From Mesorhizobium sp. WSM2240 (GTDB taxonomy: Bacteria; Pseudomonadota; Alphaproteobacteria; Rhizobiales; Rhizobiaceae), in contig NZ_CP159253.1 in the NCBI RefSeq assembly GCF_040438645.1, positions 3,596,001 through 3,660,000 of the forward strand: a DNA stretch of 64,000 nt, read 5' to 3'. Below the pieces are notes generated by a model that saw only the letters and a program-made list of their open reading frames with translations, was not told the DNA's origin and ran no database searches. Both the position numbers and the translations under genes were made by a program. How positions within the stretch are numbered: the first letter of the stretch is position 1; every line of letters starts with the position of its first letter. Shown piece after piece: positions 1 to 8,253 of the stretch.

Positions 1-441
1 ATAACGAATGATCGTCGCCACCACGAAGACGAGATAGATGGAAAACAGCCAGTCGAACCGGATCTTGAGGTAGGCCGTGCTTTCGACCTTCATGAAGGTC
101 ACGTAATCCCAGGTCGCCGGCAGCGAGACGAGATAGAGGGCGATAAGGGCGGCTGCCGACAACAACATCATAATGCGGCGCGTCCGCGCCCCCACAGCCG
201 CGTAGAAGAGGTCGAAGCGGATTTCTTCTTCCTCGCGCAGCACGAAGGCTGCCCCGAAAAGCACCAGCCAGAGCCACAGCACGACGCTGATCTCGTTGGG
301 CCAGCCGATGGGCAAATTGAGCACATAACGGAAGATGATCTGGAGCAGGAAGGCGCCGAACATCGCCGCAAGCATTGCCGCGATCAAGTTTTCGGCGCGC
401 CGGTAGAGCCAGCCGCCGATGCGCGGTAATTGGCTAATCAC
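1..441 (-). CDS. dctQ: TRAP transporter small membrane subunit, DctQ type (3' part outside window)
   Basis: This is the four-helix small integral membrane subunit of a tripartite ATP-independent periplasmic importer, which links the periplasmic binding protein to the large DctM channel. The 147 readable codons start at a GTG with a strong GGAGG-type ribosome site just upstream. They run VISQLPRIGGWLYRRAEN, then hydrophobic helices, including the typical DctQ segment around LPIGWPNEISVVLWLW and the charged REEEEIRFD loop. It lies 69 bp downstream of dctP in the same direction. The end of the gene and dctM must lie beyond position 1. The family assignment is firm; the substrate is inferred from the neighbouring dehydrogenase (quinate/shikimate-like). 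Confidence 0.85.
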   Translation of the reverse strand, partial: MISQLPRIGGWLYRRAENLIAAMLAAMFGAFLLQIIFRYVLNLPIGWPNEISVVLWLWLVLFGAAFVLREEEEIRFDLFYAAVGARTRRIMMLLSAAALIALYLVSLPATWDYVTFMKVESTAYLKIRFDWLFSIYLVFVVATIIRY

Positions 442-510
442 TTTCTGTCCTCCCCTCCCGAGACGAGCCGGCGCCGGCGATACGAGCCGCCGGCGTCGGT
501 GGCCGAGATC

Positions 511-1497
511 TCAGAGCGCGTTGATCTTGTCGACCATGCCGGCCGGCCAGTCCTTGGCGAGATCCGAGGCGAGATACTGTTCCTGCGCGTGCTTGCGGAA
601 CGCTGCAACGTCGGGCTCGTAGATCTTAAGTCCCTTGCCTTTGAAGATTTCCACGAGTTCCTTCTCGCGGGCGAGATGCTTCTCGGTCGAGAAGTCGATC
701 GCCGCGTCGGCCGCAGCCTGAAATTTCGCCTGCTTCTCGGCGCCCATCTCGTCCCAGACCTTCTTGGAGACGACGAGAAGATCGAATCCGACCAGATGAG
801 AGGTCAGCACGATCTGCGACATCACCTCGTAGAATTTCATGTTCTCGACGTTCGGCAGTGGGTTGTCCTGGCCGTCGATCGCGCCGGTCTGAAGGCCGGT
901 ATAGACCTCGGCATAGGCCATCGGCGTCGGGTTGGCGCCAAGCGCTTCGCCGAGGAACTGCCAGGCGTCGCCGCCCGGCATGCGCAGCTTTATGCCGGCC
1001 ATGTCTGCCGGTGTCTTGATCTCCTTGTCCGGCTTTAGCCCTACTTGCCGAACGCCGAAATAGGTCGGACCGAGGACCTTCACGCCGAGTTGGTCCTCGG
1101 CCATCTTCTTCAGCTCGGCGCCGGCTTCACTTGCGAAGAATGCCTTCACGTGAGCCGCATCCCGGAACAGATAGCCGGCCGTCACGATCGACCAGGCCGG
1201 GATCTGCTTGGAGATGTCCTGCGGCGCGATGTTAACCATCTCGAGATTGCCGCGCTGGATCGCGACGAGTTCGGTTCCCTGCTTGAACAGGTTGCCGCCG
1301 TAATAGCCTTCGAAGGTGAAGTCATCCTTGATGGCGTCGGCGAACATCTTCATCATCTCGGCGCGGATGTCCTGCTCGGAGAACACCGCGGAAAAGCGCA
1401 GTTTCGGCTTGTCCTGGGCAAATGCCGGAAAGGCGGCGGCTGTGGCGAGCATGCCGGTTCCAACCAGGAACTGGCGACGGGTCGTATTCAAGCTCAT
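511..1497 (-). CDS. dctP: TRAP transporter substrate-binding protein, DctP family
   Basis: This 328-residue periplasmic solute receptor of a TRAP importer has an N-terminus MSLNTTRRQFLVGTGM, a twin-arginine export motif followed by a hydrophobic stretch and an AFA-Q cleavage site, so it is probably Tat-exported. Family hallmarks include the FGVRQVGLKPDKEIKTPADM region and the downstream KLRMPGGDAW segment, whose arginine normally salt-bridges a substrate carboxylate. The start at 1497 has a GGGAGGAAG ribosome site. A longer frame upstream has no such support and would bury the signal. It follows the dehydrogenase gene by 54 bp. Family knowledge says the ligand is an organic acid; quinate or shikimate is inferred from context only. 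Confidence 0.93.
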   Translation of the reverse strand: MSLNTTRRQFLVGTGMLATAAAFPAFAQDKPKLRFSAVFSEQDIRAEMMKMFADAIKDDFTFEGYYGGNLFKQGTELVAIQRGNLEMVNIAPQDISKQIPAWSIVTAGYLFRDAAHVKAFFASEAGAELKKMAEDQLGVKVLGPTYFGVRQVGLKPDKEIKTPADMAGIKLRMPGGDAWQFLGEALGANPTPMAYAEVYTGLQTGAIDGQDNPLPNVENMKFYEVMSQIVLTSHLVGFDLLVVSKKVWDEMGAEKQAKFQAAADAAIDFSTEKHLAREKELVEIFKGKGLKIYEPDVAAFRKHAQEQYLASDLAKDWPAGMVDKINAL

Positions 1498-1551
1498 ATC
1501 TTCCTCCCTGTTGCTTTTTCTAAAGTCCTTCACCGGGGCAGCGCCCGGCAT

Positions 1552-2466
1552 TCACCCGCTGGCAGCGGGCTCACCGACAAAGGCGGCGAAAGCCGCCTTC
1601 ATCCGATCGACATTCGGCGAAATGCCGGTGAACAGTTCGAAGGCGCGCGCCGCCTGGTAGACGGCCATGCCCTCGCCATTGAGCGTGCGGCAACCACGCC
1701 GGCGCGCTTGGGCGAGCAGCTCCGTCTCCAGCGGGAAATAGACGATGTCGGCGACCCAGCACTCCGGGCGAAGGAGCGCCGGGTCGAGAGGGATGCCCGG
1801 CAGCTTGGCCATGCCGACCGGGGACGCGTTGACGATGCCGTCGGCCCGCGCTGCGGCCGCACCAAGGTCCGAGACGACAGCAAGCCGGTCGGCGCCGAAA
1901 CGTGATGCGAGCCGCGCGGCGAGCGTCACCGCTTTCTGTTGCTCGACATCGCTCAGCAGAAGCAGCTCTACGCCGCTATCGAGCAGCGCATGGGCTACAG
2001 CGGCGCCCGCGCCACCGGCGCCGAGCAGCAGTACGCTAGCGCGAGGTGCGTCAGCCATTCCCTGCCGGAAACTCTCCTTGAAGCCCCACAGGTCCGTATT
2101 GTGGCCGGTGCGACGGCCGTCGCGCAGTACGACCGTATTCACCGAGCCGAGCGCCTCAGCCGCTTCGGACAGCCCGTCCAGGAGCGGCATGATCTCCTGC
2201 TTGTAGGGGAAGGTGACGTTTAGGCCGTCGAAGCCGAGATGCTCCGCGAATGCCAGGATGCTGGCGACGCTCGGCGGTGCATCGCCCATCCGGTCCGTAT
2301 CGAGCAAGCGGTAGATGTAGGCGTAACCCTGCGCCCGGCCCTCCGCCTCGTGCATGGCCGGCGTGCGAGAAAGCTGAATGCCGTGGCCCAGCAGCCCCAC
2401 CAATATGCGACGTGACTGGGGAGCAGCCTCCCATTCCCCTGCCAGGCGCGTAGCTGCTGACACCAT
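1552..2466 (-). CDS. Shikimate/quinate dehydrogenase family protein (probably NAD-dependent, catabolic)
   Basis: This 304-residue AroE-fold enzyme interconverts shikimate or quinate and the 3-dehydro acid. The substrate domain shows NVTFPYKQ with the catalytic Lys at about 89, and GHNTDLWGF with the catalytic Asp at about 125. The Rossmann domain carries GAGGAGAAV at about 149-157. Strand beta-2 ends in an aspartate (LLLLSDVEQQK, about 173) instead of the basic residues that select NADP, which points to NAD and a catabolic YdiB/QuiA-like role. It is the first gene before dctPQ and diverges from a TetR regulator, so uptake followed by oxidation is likely. Biosynthetic AroE duty is less likely but not excluded. 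Confidence 0.85.
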   Translation of the reverse strand: MVSAATRLAGEWEAAPQSRRILVGLLGHGIQLSRTPAMHEAEGRAQGYAYIYRLLDTDRMGDAPPSVASILAFAEHLGFDGLNVTFPYKQEIMPLLDGLSEAAEALGSVNTVVLRDGRRTGHNTDLWGFKESFRQGMADAPRASVLLLGAGGAGAAVAHALLDSGVELLLLSDVEQQKAVTLAARLASRFGADRLAVVSDLGAAAARADGIVNASPVGMAKLPGIPLDPALLRPECWVADIVYFPLETELLAQARRRGCRTLNGEGMAVYQAARAFELFTGISPNVDRMKAAFAAFVGEPAASG

Positions 2467-2523
2467 CGAACTCTCCCGGATGTCGACCGCGTTCTACGGC
2501 TCCTCACGACATTCCAGGCCCTA

Positions 2524-2576
2524 CTTTGTACCAACCAGTTAATTTCGTCAATTGCTTTGTACCAGCCGGTTAATTT
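2524..2576. promoter_or_regulatory. Two tandem TetR-type operator candidates in the divergent promoter
   Basis: Two 22-base copies, at 2524-2545 and 2555-2576, differ at only two positions. Each contains the near-palindrome ACC(A/G)(A/G)C(C/T)GGT-like core within TTGTACCAGCCGGTTAA. The start-to-start distance is 31 bp, about three helical turns, so both copies face the same side of the DNA. They lie between the divergent dehydrogenase and tetR genes. The second copy covers a possible -35 TTGTAC (2557-2562) and spacer ahead of TATGAC (2579-2584). Confidence 0.65.
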
Positions 2577-2629
2577 GCTATGACCGTGTCGCAATGCGAT
2601 CGTCGAGGCCGGGAGGACGCCAGGCAATC

Positions 2630-3298
2630 ATGAACGACAAACCGGCCAACGGCCGCGCCGGCTGGAAGCAGGATCCGGCGGGGGTGCGCAAGAACATTCT
2701 CGCTGTGGCGATGGCGGAGTTCGCAGCCAACGGGCTTTCGGGCGCGCGCATAGACGAGATCGCGGCAAAGACGAGCACGTCGAAGCGCATGATCTACTAC
2801 TATTTCGGCGACAAGGAGGGTCTATACGGCCAGGTTCTCGAGGAAGCCTACCGGCAAGTCAGAACCGGCGAGCAAGAGCTCGAGCTCGACCATTTGCCGC
2901 CGGTCGAGGCACTGAAGCTGCTCGCCGAATTCACCTTCGACCACCACAGCCGCCATCCGGATTTCATCCGGCTTGTCATGATCGAGAACATCCATGACGG
3001 GGCATATCTGGAACAATCCGAACTGATCCGTCTGCTCAACGCCGGCGCCATCCAGAAACTGGAAGCAATCTGCCGGCGCGGACGAGATGCCGGCCTTTTC
3101 CGAGACGATGTCGCTCCGCTGGAACTGCACTGGCACATCAGCGCCCTTAGCTTTTTCAACGTCTCCAACCGGGCCACTTTCTCCCGGATATTCGGCAACG
3201 CGCTGTTCAGCCCCAAAGGCCAGCAGACTTTGAAGGAACATTTGGTGGAAATGGTCATCAGTCTTGCGTTGAAGCGAGACCGGCGATCACGACGCTAG
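2630..3298 (+). CDS. TetR/AcrR family transcriptional regulator
   Basis: This 222-residue repressor-type protein has an N-terminal helix-turn-helix, ARIDEIAAKTSTSKRMIYYYFGDKEGLY (about residues 38-65), the canonical TetR DNA-binding unit. It is followed by an all-helical ligand domain and a conserved-type C-terminus (HWHISALSFFNVSNRATFSRIF) as in regulators of aromatic or hydroaromatic catabolism. The ATG at 2630 is preceded by GGGAGG at a slightly long spacing; an earlier in-frame start near 2594 would add 12 residues. It diverges from the dehydrogenase-TRAP operon, and two operator-like repeats lie in the shared promoter, so local autoregulated control by a quinate/shikimate-type ligand is the simplest reading. 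Confidence 0.9.
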   Translation: MNDKPANGRAGWKQDPAGVRKNILAVAMAEFAANGLSGARIDEIAAKTSTSKRMIYYYFGDKEGLYGQVLEEAYRQVRTGEQELELDHLPPVEALKLLAEFTFDHHSRHPDFIRLVMIENIHDGAYLEQSELIRLLNAGAIQKLEAICRRGRDAGLFRDDVAPLELHWHISALSFFNVSNRATFSRIFGNALFSPKGQQTLKEHLVEMVISLALKRDRRSRR

Positions 3299-3303
3299 GC
3301 GCC

Positions 3304-3342
3304 CTGCCCCCACGGGCAGTTCGCCAGCGCGCCCCGAGGCGC
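3304..3342. terminator. Two short stem-loops between convergent genes
   Basis: A perfect 6-bp stem with a 4-base loop (CTGCCC-CCAC-GGGCAG, 3304-3319) is followed by a 5-bp stem (GCGCC-CCGA-GGCGC, 3329-3342). They sit in the 66-bp gap between tetR and the convergent glycosidase gene. No T-tract follows, so intrinsic termination is only a possibility. Confidence 0.4.
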
Positions 3343-3364
3343 TCGCCGCTCCGCAGCGCCGATT

Positions 3365-5269
3365 TCAGCTTTCAAGCAGCCATACTTGCATCGAGCCTTT
3401 CGCCCGATTGTTCCAAAGATAATACGGTAGAGCGGTCAGCCTGCAGTCCGCAGCGTCGGGGGGGACATTCCTGTACAGGCTGTCTTCCCAGCCGCGGTCT
3501 TCGACGCGCTGTGCGGCGGCTGTCAGCGTGACCACGCCATCGAAGAGATCGCCACGTTCCTCCGTTTCGATCCTGGCATCACGGGGCAATTTGAGCTGCT
3601 GCACTCGACCCCCGGGATTGTCGACCTCTTCGACGCAATAGACCAACGGTCCCCGCTTGAGCGCCACCCGGCCGATATCCTGCTTGACCGAAGGATGAGC
3701 ATAGATGCGCTCCGGACGCATCGGCAGTTCGAGTTCGATCGTGTCCCCGGCATTCCAGAGCCGCGAGATCGAGAGATAGCCGTTCAGGGTGCGGGACTCG
3801 ACGTCAACGGGCTCGCCGTTGACGGCCGCGCTGGCTCCGTGCGCCCAGCCGGGAACGCGGAGCCTGACGGTGAACTCGGCTGGCGCGTCCGGGCTGAGCT
3901 CGATCCTGATCGAGCCGGACCATGGGTAGGCGCTGGTCTCCCGCAGGAACACGTTTCCGGTTGCGAGCCGGATGTTCGTCGAAATACCGCCGTAGATATG
4001 GAAGGCGATCGCGTCGTCGCTGGCCGAGACGAAATAGCCTCCGACCGAAGCGATGAGACGCGACGAATTCATGGTGCAGCATGGGCATGTGTGCCAGGCC
4101 CATCGGCTGTGCCGCCCATCGCTATCCAGCGGGTTGGAGTAGAAATAGTGCTCGCCGTCGCGAGACAGCCCGGTCAGCGCGCCGTTGAACAGAGCCTGCT
4201 CCATGACATCAGCATACCGGCCGTCAAGATCGAGATGCAACATGCGATGCGCCCAGAATATCAGCGCTACCGAGGCGCAGGTCTCCGCATAGGCCGTGTC
4301 GTTCGGCAGGTCGTAGTCTTCAGTAAAGCCTTCGTTTGCGGCAGCCGGACCCAGGCCGGAGGTGATGTAGATCTTCGAGGTCATGACATCGCCCCAGAGC
4401 ACCTCGCATGCTTGCTTGAGGCTGTCGTCGTTCAGTTCAGCGGCGAGATCGGCCATGGCGGAAAACATGTACATCGCCCGAACGGCGTGGCCGACCACCT
4501 TCGTCTGCTCGCGCACCGGCCTGTGCGACTGGTTGTACTCGTAACTCTTCGCCCAGAAATCCCTGGGGCTCTCCCCGCGCGCGACCGCTTCCTGATCGAA
4601 ATAGTGGGGCTGACGTCCGCGCTCGTTGATGAAGTAGGCAGCCAGATCAAGATGCTTCTTCTCTCCCGTAAGGCGATAGAGCTTGATGAGCGCCAGCTCG
4701 ACCTCCTGATGGCCGCAATAGCCGCGCCTCTGGCCGGGATTCGGGCCGAAGGTCTTGCGCACATGTTCGACATAGCGCTCGAGGATATCGAGGAGCCGGC
4801 GCCGGCCCGTCGCCAGGAAATAGGCGATGCCGCCTTCGAGCAGATGTCCCAGATTGTAGAGTTCGTGATTGTCGCGCAAATTGGTCCAGCGTTTGTCCGG
4901 CTCGCGCTGCAGGTACCAGCAGTTGAGATAGCCGTCGGGAGCCTGCGCCTTTTCGAGATCGTCGACGATCTTTTCGATCCTGGCCTCGATATCGGCGTCG
5001 CGACGATGCGACAGCGCATAAGACGCGGCCTCGATCCATTTGCCTACATCGGAATCCCAGAACACCTGCACAGTGAAATTATGCTCGTTTCGCGGAAACC
5101 TCAGCGGCGGCGGCGGATTCGGCAGCGTCAGGGACTCCAGGATGCCGTGCTTGCCAAGCTGGATATGCTGGCTGGGGATGGTTCGCGTCAGCACCGTCTC
5201 CAGCCGCTCGCGCCAGAATTGCCCCTCCAGCGCGACATCGACGAACCGAACCGGCTTGAACTCGTTCAT
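3365..5269 (-). CDS. Glycoside hydrolase family 127 beta-L-arabinofuranosidase
   Basis: This 634-residue enzyme is related to Bifidobacterium HypBA1, a zinc-cysteine retaining glycosidase that releases L-arabinose from beta-L-arabinofuranosides such as those of plant hydroxyproline-rich glycoproteins. The family's key residues are visible: acid/base Glu at about 313 (NEGF), zinc ligands Glu329 and Cys331 (YAETCAS), and the Cys-Cys pair 397-398 (CPCC), the first of which is the nucleophile by analogy. There is no signal peptide, so it acts in the cytosol on imported oligosaccharide. It is the last gene of an operon with a LacI regulator and a sugar ABC importer. The start has a GGAG site 8-9 bases upstream. 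Confidence 0.9.
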   Translation of the reverse strand: MNEFKPVRFVDVALEGQFWRERLETVLTRTIPSQHIQLGKHGILESLTLPNPPPPLRFPRNEHNFTVQVFWDSDVGKWIEAASYALSHRRDADIEARIEKIVDDLEKAQAPDGYLNCWYLQREPDKRWTNLRDNHELYNLGHLLEGGIAYFLATGRRRLLDILERYVEHVRKTFGPNPGQRRGYCGHQEVELALIKLYRLTGEKKHLDLAAYFINERGRQPHYFDQEAVARGESPRDFWAKSYEYNQSHRPVREQTKVVGHAVRAMYMFSAMADLAAELNDDSLKQACEVLWGDVMTSKIYITSGLGPAAANEGFTEDYDLPNDTAYAETCASVALIFWAHRMLHLDLDGRYADVMEQALFNGALTGLSRDGEHYFYSNPLDSDGRHSRWAWHTCPCCTMNSSRLIASVGGYFVSASDDAIAFHIYGGISTNIRLATGNVFLRETSAYPWSGSIRIELSPDAPAEFTVRLRVPGWAHGASAAVNGEPVDVESRTLNGYLSISRLWNAGDTIELELPMRPERIYAHPSVKQDIGRVALKRGPLVYCVEEVDNPGGRVQQLKLPRDARIETEERGDLFDGVVTLTAAAQRVEDRGWEDSLYRNVPPDAADCRLTALPYYLWNNRAKGSMQVWLLES

Positions 5270-5309
5270 TGAAACGTCTCCGTTCCTGCAATGAAGTGCA
5301 TTGGCGTGC

Positions 5310-6365
5310 TCATGGCTTCGACGATGCCCGCACGACCAGTGAACACGGCCGCCGCCTGACGCCGCTCAGCTTCCTTCCGGCGATCATCTCCAGCACGCTG
5401 TCGCCAGCCTCGCGCCCGAGCGCCTTCAGGTTCATGTCGATGCTGGTCAGCTGCGGCCGCGCCGCAAGCACCATCACGTCCCAGTTGTCGAAACCGACGA
5501 TGGCGACGTCGGCGGGTACCGCCAGGCCGATCTCGCGCAGCGTATCGGACACGCCGCGGGCGATCTGATCGTTGCCGCAGAAGATCGCGTCCGGCGTTTG
5601 GGGCCCCGAGAACAATCTGGCCGCCGCCTCGCGCCCCCACGCCTCGGACCAGACGCCCGAGAGATAAAAACCCTCGATCTCTGGCAGCCCTGCTTCGGCC
5701 AGGGCCGAGCGATAGCCTTCGCGCCGCAGTCGCACGGCCTCGAAATGCTCGGGTCCCGTGATATGGGCGATGCGCCTTCGGCCCAGCGCCGCCAGATGGG
5801 CGACGGCCAGCACCGCGCCACCTTCGTCGTCGGGAAGCAGCGAAAGCGCCTCGGGATCATCGGCCCGTGAGAAGACGTAGATGACCGGCAGACCATGCGC
5901 GAGCGGACCGATCGGAGCGCGCTTGTCGGCGCGCCGCGCCGTCACCACGAGCCCGTCGATCCGCTTTCCCAGGAGCTGATCGAGGTGCTGGCGCTCGCGC
6001 GCCGGATCGTCGGTGGCGTTGCACATGAATACGGCTATGCCCTCCTCCGCCAGCCGCTCCTCCAGCGCCTCGACGATCGGAAAGGTGAAACGCCCGAAAC
6101 TGTCGTTGGAGATGATGCCGATCGTGCGTGACTTCGCCCGATGCAGGCTCTGCGCAAGGTCATTGGGCCGGTAGCCGATCTCGCGCGCGATGCGCAGCAC
6201 CTTGTCGCGCGTCTCCTGGCTGAGCCGGCCGCCTGCGTTGAGAGCCTTCGACGCCGTGCCGATCGACACGTCGGCTATGCGCGCCACGTCGCGTATGGTT
6301 GGAGCCCCGCCGAAAGCGGGGTTCGGCACGTAGCCTTCCGGGGGCGGCGGATCGGCCTCCTGCAT
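5310..6365 (-). CDS. LacI family transcriptional regulator
   Basis: This 351-residue protein has an N-terminal LacI helix-turn-helix (TIRDVARIADVSIGTASKAL, about 23-42), preceded by an unusual proline-rich 20-residue lead, then the hinge helix (YRPNDLAQSLHR) and a periplasmic-binding-type effector domain starting at TIGIISNDSFGRF. It lies inside the operon, 1 bp after the MalG-type permease and 40 bp before the GH127 gene. The two palindromes upstream of the binding-protein gene (9541-9556, 9600-9615), with the CG/GC-centred LacI architecture, are its likely operators. The inducer is probably arabinose or an arabinofuranoside, by context. Confidence 0.92.
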   Translation of the reverse strand: MQEADPPPPEGYVPNPAFGGAPTIRDVARIADVSIGTASKALNAGGRLSQETRDKVLRIAREIGYRPNDLAQSLHRAKSRTIGIISNDSFGRFTFPIVEALEERLAEEGIAVFMCNATDDPARERQHLDQLLGKRIDGLVVTARRADKRAPIGPLAHGLPVIYVFSRADDPEALSLLPDDEGGAVLAVAHLAALGRRRIAHITGPEHFEAVRLRREGYRSALAEAGLPEIEGFYLSGVWSEAWGREAAARLFSGPQTPDAIFCGNDQIARGVSDTLREIGLAVPADVAIVGFDNWDVMVLAARPQLTSIDMNLKALGREAGDSVLEMIAGRKLSGVRRRPCSLVVRASSKP

Positions 6366-6366
6366 G

Positions 6367-7284
6367 CTACTTCACCGCCCCGCTGAGGAGGCCGGCCATG
6401 TAATACTTCTGCAGCAGCAGATAGAAGGCCATGCAGGGGATTATCGAGATCGTTATGCCGGCCTGCAGCATGCCCCAGTCGGTGCCGCCGATACTCGTCT
6501 GCTGCCGCGCCGCTGCGAGGATCAAGGGCAGCGTGAAAGACGAATCCTTGTTCATGATCACCAGCGCCGCCAGAAGCTCGTTCCACGAGGTGATGAAGGC
6601 GAACAGCGATACCGTGATGATCGCCGGCACGACCGCCGGCAGGCAGATGTGAACCAGCACCTGAAAGCTGTTGCAGCCGTCCATTATCGCGGCTTCTTCC
6701 AACTCGCGGGGCACCGCCTCGAAAGCGTTGCGCATGACATAGATGCTGAACGGCAGCTGGATCGCTGTGTGGACGATGGCAAGTCCGACCAGCGAATTGT
6801 GCAGCTTGAGCTGGACGAACAGGAAAAACAGCGGTGTGAGCAGCGCCTGATAGGGCACGATCAATCCGAGCAGGAGCACCACGAACAGCGCCTCCTTGCC
6901 GGGGATCCGGAACTTCGCCAGCCCGTAGCCGGCCGGTATCGTCAGCGCGAGGCAGAAGAGGATGGTCAGGCCGGCGGCGCCGAGACTATTCGAAAAATAG
7001 ACCGGCAGCCCGGCCTGATAGTTCCAAAGCCGTTCGTAACTGTCGAGACTAAGTCCGCGCGGGATGTAGGTTGGCGGCGCCGCCGCCGCTTCCTCGGTTG
7101 ATTTCAGCGAAGCGAGCACCGATGCAACCAGCGGCAGCAGCATGACCGTACAGACGGCCACGCAGGCCGCCGCCACGAGATACTTCTGGCGCCCGTTGAT
7201 CAGACGGCCGACCAGCCCTTGGGCGTGATGCTGCGCCGAGGTGCGGCTCATGCCCCGCCCTGCCGCTTCGCCGAACGCGCTCAT
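6367..7284 (-). CDS. Sugar ABC transporter permease, MalG/CUT1 type
   Basis: This 305-residue inner-membrane permease has about six helices and the EAA-loop signature EVPRELEEAAIMDGC(NS) followed by LPAVVPAIITV, which contacts the ATPase. The real start is the ATG at 7284, overlapping the stop of the upstream permease gene (ATGA). Longer readings through that gene are frame artefacts. It pairs with the MalF-type protein encoded just upstream. No ATP-binding subunit is present in the operon, so a shared MsmK/UgpC-type ATPase elsewhere must energise it. Confidence 0.92.
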   Translation of the reverse strand: MSAFGEAAGRGMSRTSAQHHAQGLVGRLINGRQKYLVAAACVAVCTVMLLPLVASVLASLKSTEEAAAAPPTYIPRGLSLDSYERLWNYQAGLPVYFSNSLGAAGLTILFCLALTIPAGYGLAKFRIPGKEALFVVLLLGLIVPYQALLTPLFFLFVQLKLHNSLVGLAIVHTAIQLPFSIYVMRNAFEAVPRELEEAAIMDGCNSFQVLVHICLPAVVPAIITVSLFAFITSWNELLAALVIMNKDSSFTLPLILAAARQQTSIGGTDWGMLQAGITISIIPCMAFYLLLQKYYMAGLLSGAVK

Positions 7285-8156
7285 GCATGGCTCCTGCGAC
7301 TTAGCAGCATCTGCAGACAGGTGCAGACGAGAATGATCCCGGCCAATATCAGCGACAGTGCCGCGCCGTAGCCGAGCTTCAGATAGGGGAACGAGTTGAG
7401 GTAGATCAGGAAGACTGATGTCGCCGTCAAATTGCGCGGCTGGCCGGCGGTCATGATGTAGAACTGATCGAAGGCAAGCAGCGAGCCGATCACGCTGACC
7501 AGTGTGACGAGCAGGATGGTCTTGGCGGTAAGCGGCAGCGTGATCCTGCGCACGCGCTGCCAGTAACTCGCTCCGTCGACCATCGCCGCCTCGCCGATTT
7601 CGCCTGGAATGGCGTGAATAGCGGCCACGAACAGGATCGTCCCGAAGCCGACGACCTTCCATACGATGGAGACGATGACCGCTCCGAGCGCGATATCCGC
7701 GTCGGCGCCGAACCAGACAACCGGCTTGGCGATCACGCCGAGATCCATCAGAGCGCGATTGATGAGCCCGAAATCGTAGCTGAACAGCCAGTACCAGAGC
7801 AGGCTGGATGCGCCGAGCCCGATGACCACCGGGGCGAAGACGACGCTGCGCGTGAACTGCCGAAGCGGCCTGTTCTCCGCCGTCAGCAGCGCGATCAGGT
7901 AGCCGAGCACCATCAGCACCGGCGTGATCAGGATGGTGTATTTCAGCGTGAACTCGAGCGATGTCCAGAATTGCGGATCGTTCCAAGCTTTCACGAAGTT
8001 TCCGAAGCCGATGAATTTCTTGGCCGCGATCAGCGACCAGTTGTGGAGCGACATCCACACCATCTGCACCAAGGGATAGACCGTGAAGGTCAGCACGAAG
8101 GCAAGCGCCGGTGCGACGTACAAGAGTCCGACATAACTGCTCGTCTTCGAATGCAT
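7281..8156 (-). CDS. Sugar ABC transporter permease, MalF/CUT1 type
   Basis: This 291-residue permease has a typical CUT1 N-terminus (LLYVAPALAFVLTFTVYPLVQMVWMSLHNW), six predicted helices and the EAA loop IPGEIGEAAMVDGASYWQRVRRITLP. It overlaps the following MalG-type gene by four bases and lies 97 bp after the binding-protein gene, so the three components are co-expressed. The substrate is probably an arabinose-containing oligosaccharide, inferred from the GH127 gene in the same operon. Confidence 0.92.
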   Translation of the reverse strand: MHSKTSSYVGLLYVAPALAFVLTFTVYPLVQMVWMSLHNWSLIAAKKFIGFGNFVKAWNDPQFWTSLEFTLKYTILITPVLMVLGYLIALLTAENRPLRQFTRSVVFAPVVIGLGASSLLWYWLFSYDFGLINRALMDLGVIAKPVVWFGADADIALGAVIVSIVWKVVGFGTILFVAAIHAIPGEIGEAAMVDGASYWQRVRRITLPLTAKTILLVTLVSVIGSLLAFDQFYIMTAGQPRNLTATSVFLIYLNSFPYLKLGYGAALSLILAGIILVCTCLQMLLSRRSHA

Positions 8157-8253
8157 CGAACCTGCTTGACTGCGATGGACCGGACAGGCCGGCTGTTGTT
8201 CGGGATCGGGCCGCAGCGCCTGTGAAGCGGCGCCGCAGCCCTCCGGGGAGAAG

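Noticed and set aside
3523..3753. Short minus-strand open frame inside the GH127 gene
   Set aside because: It is fully contained in the glycosidase reading frame with no ribosome site; a shadow.
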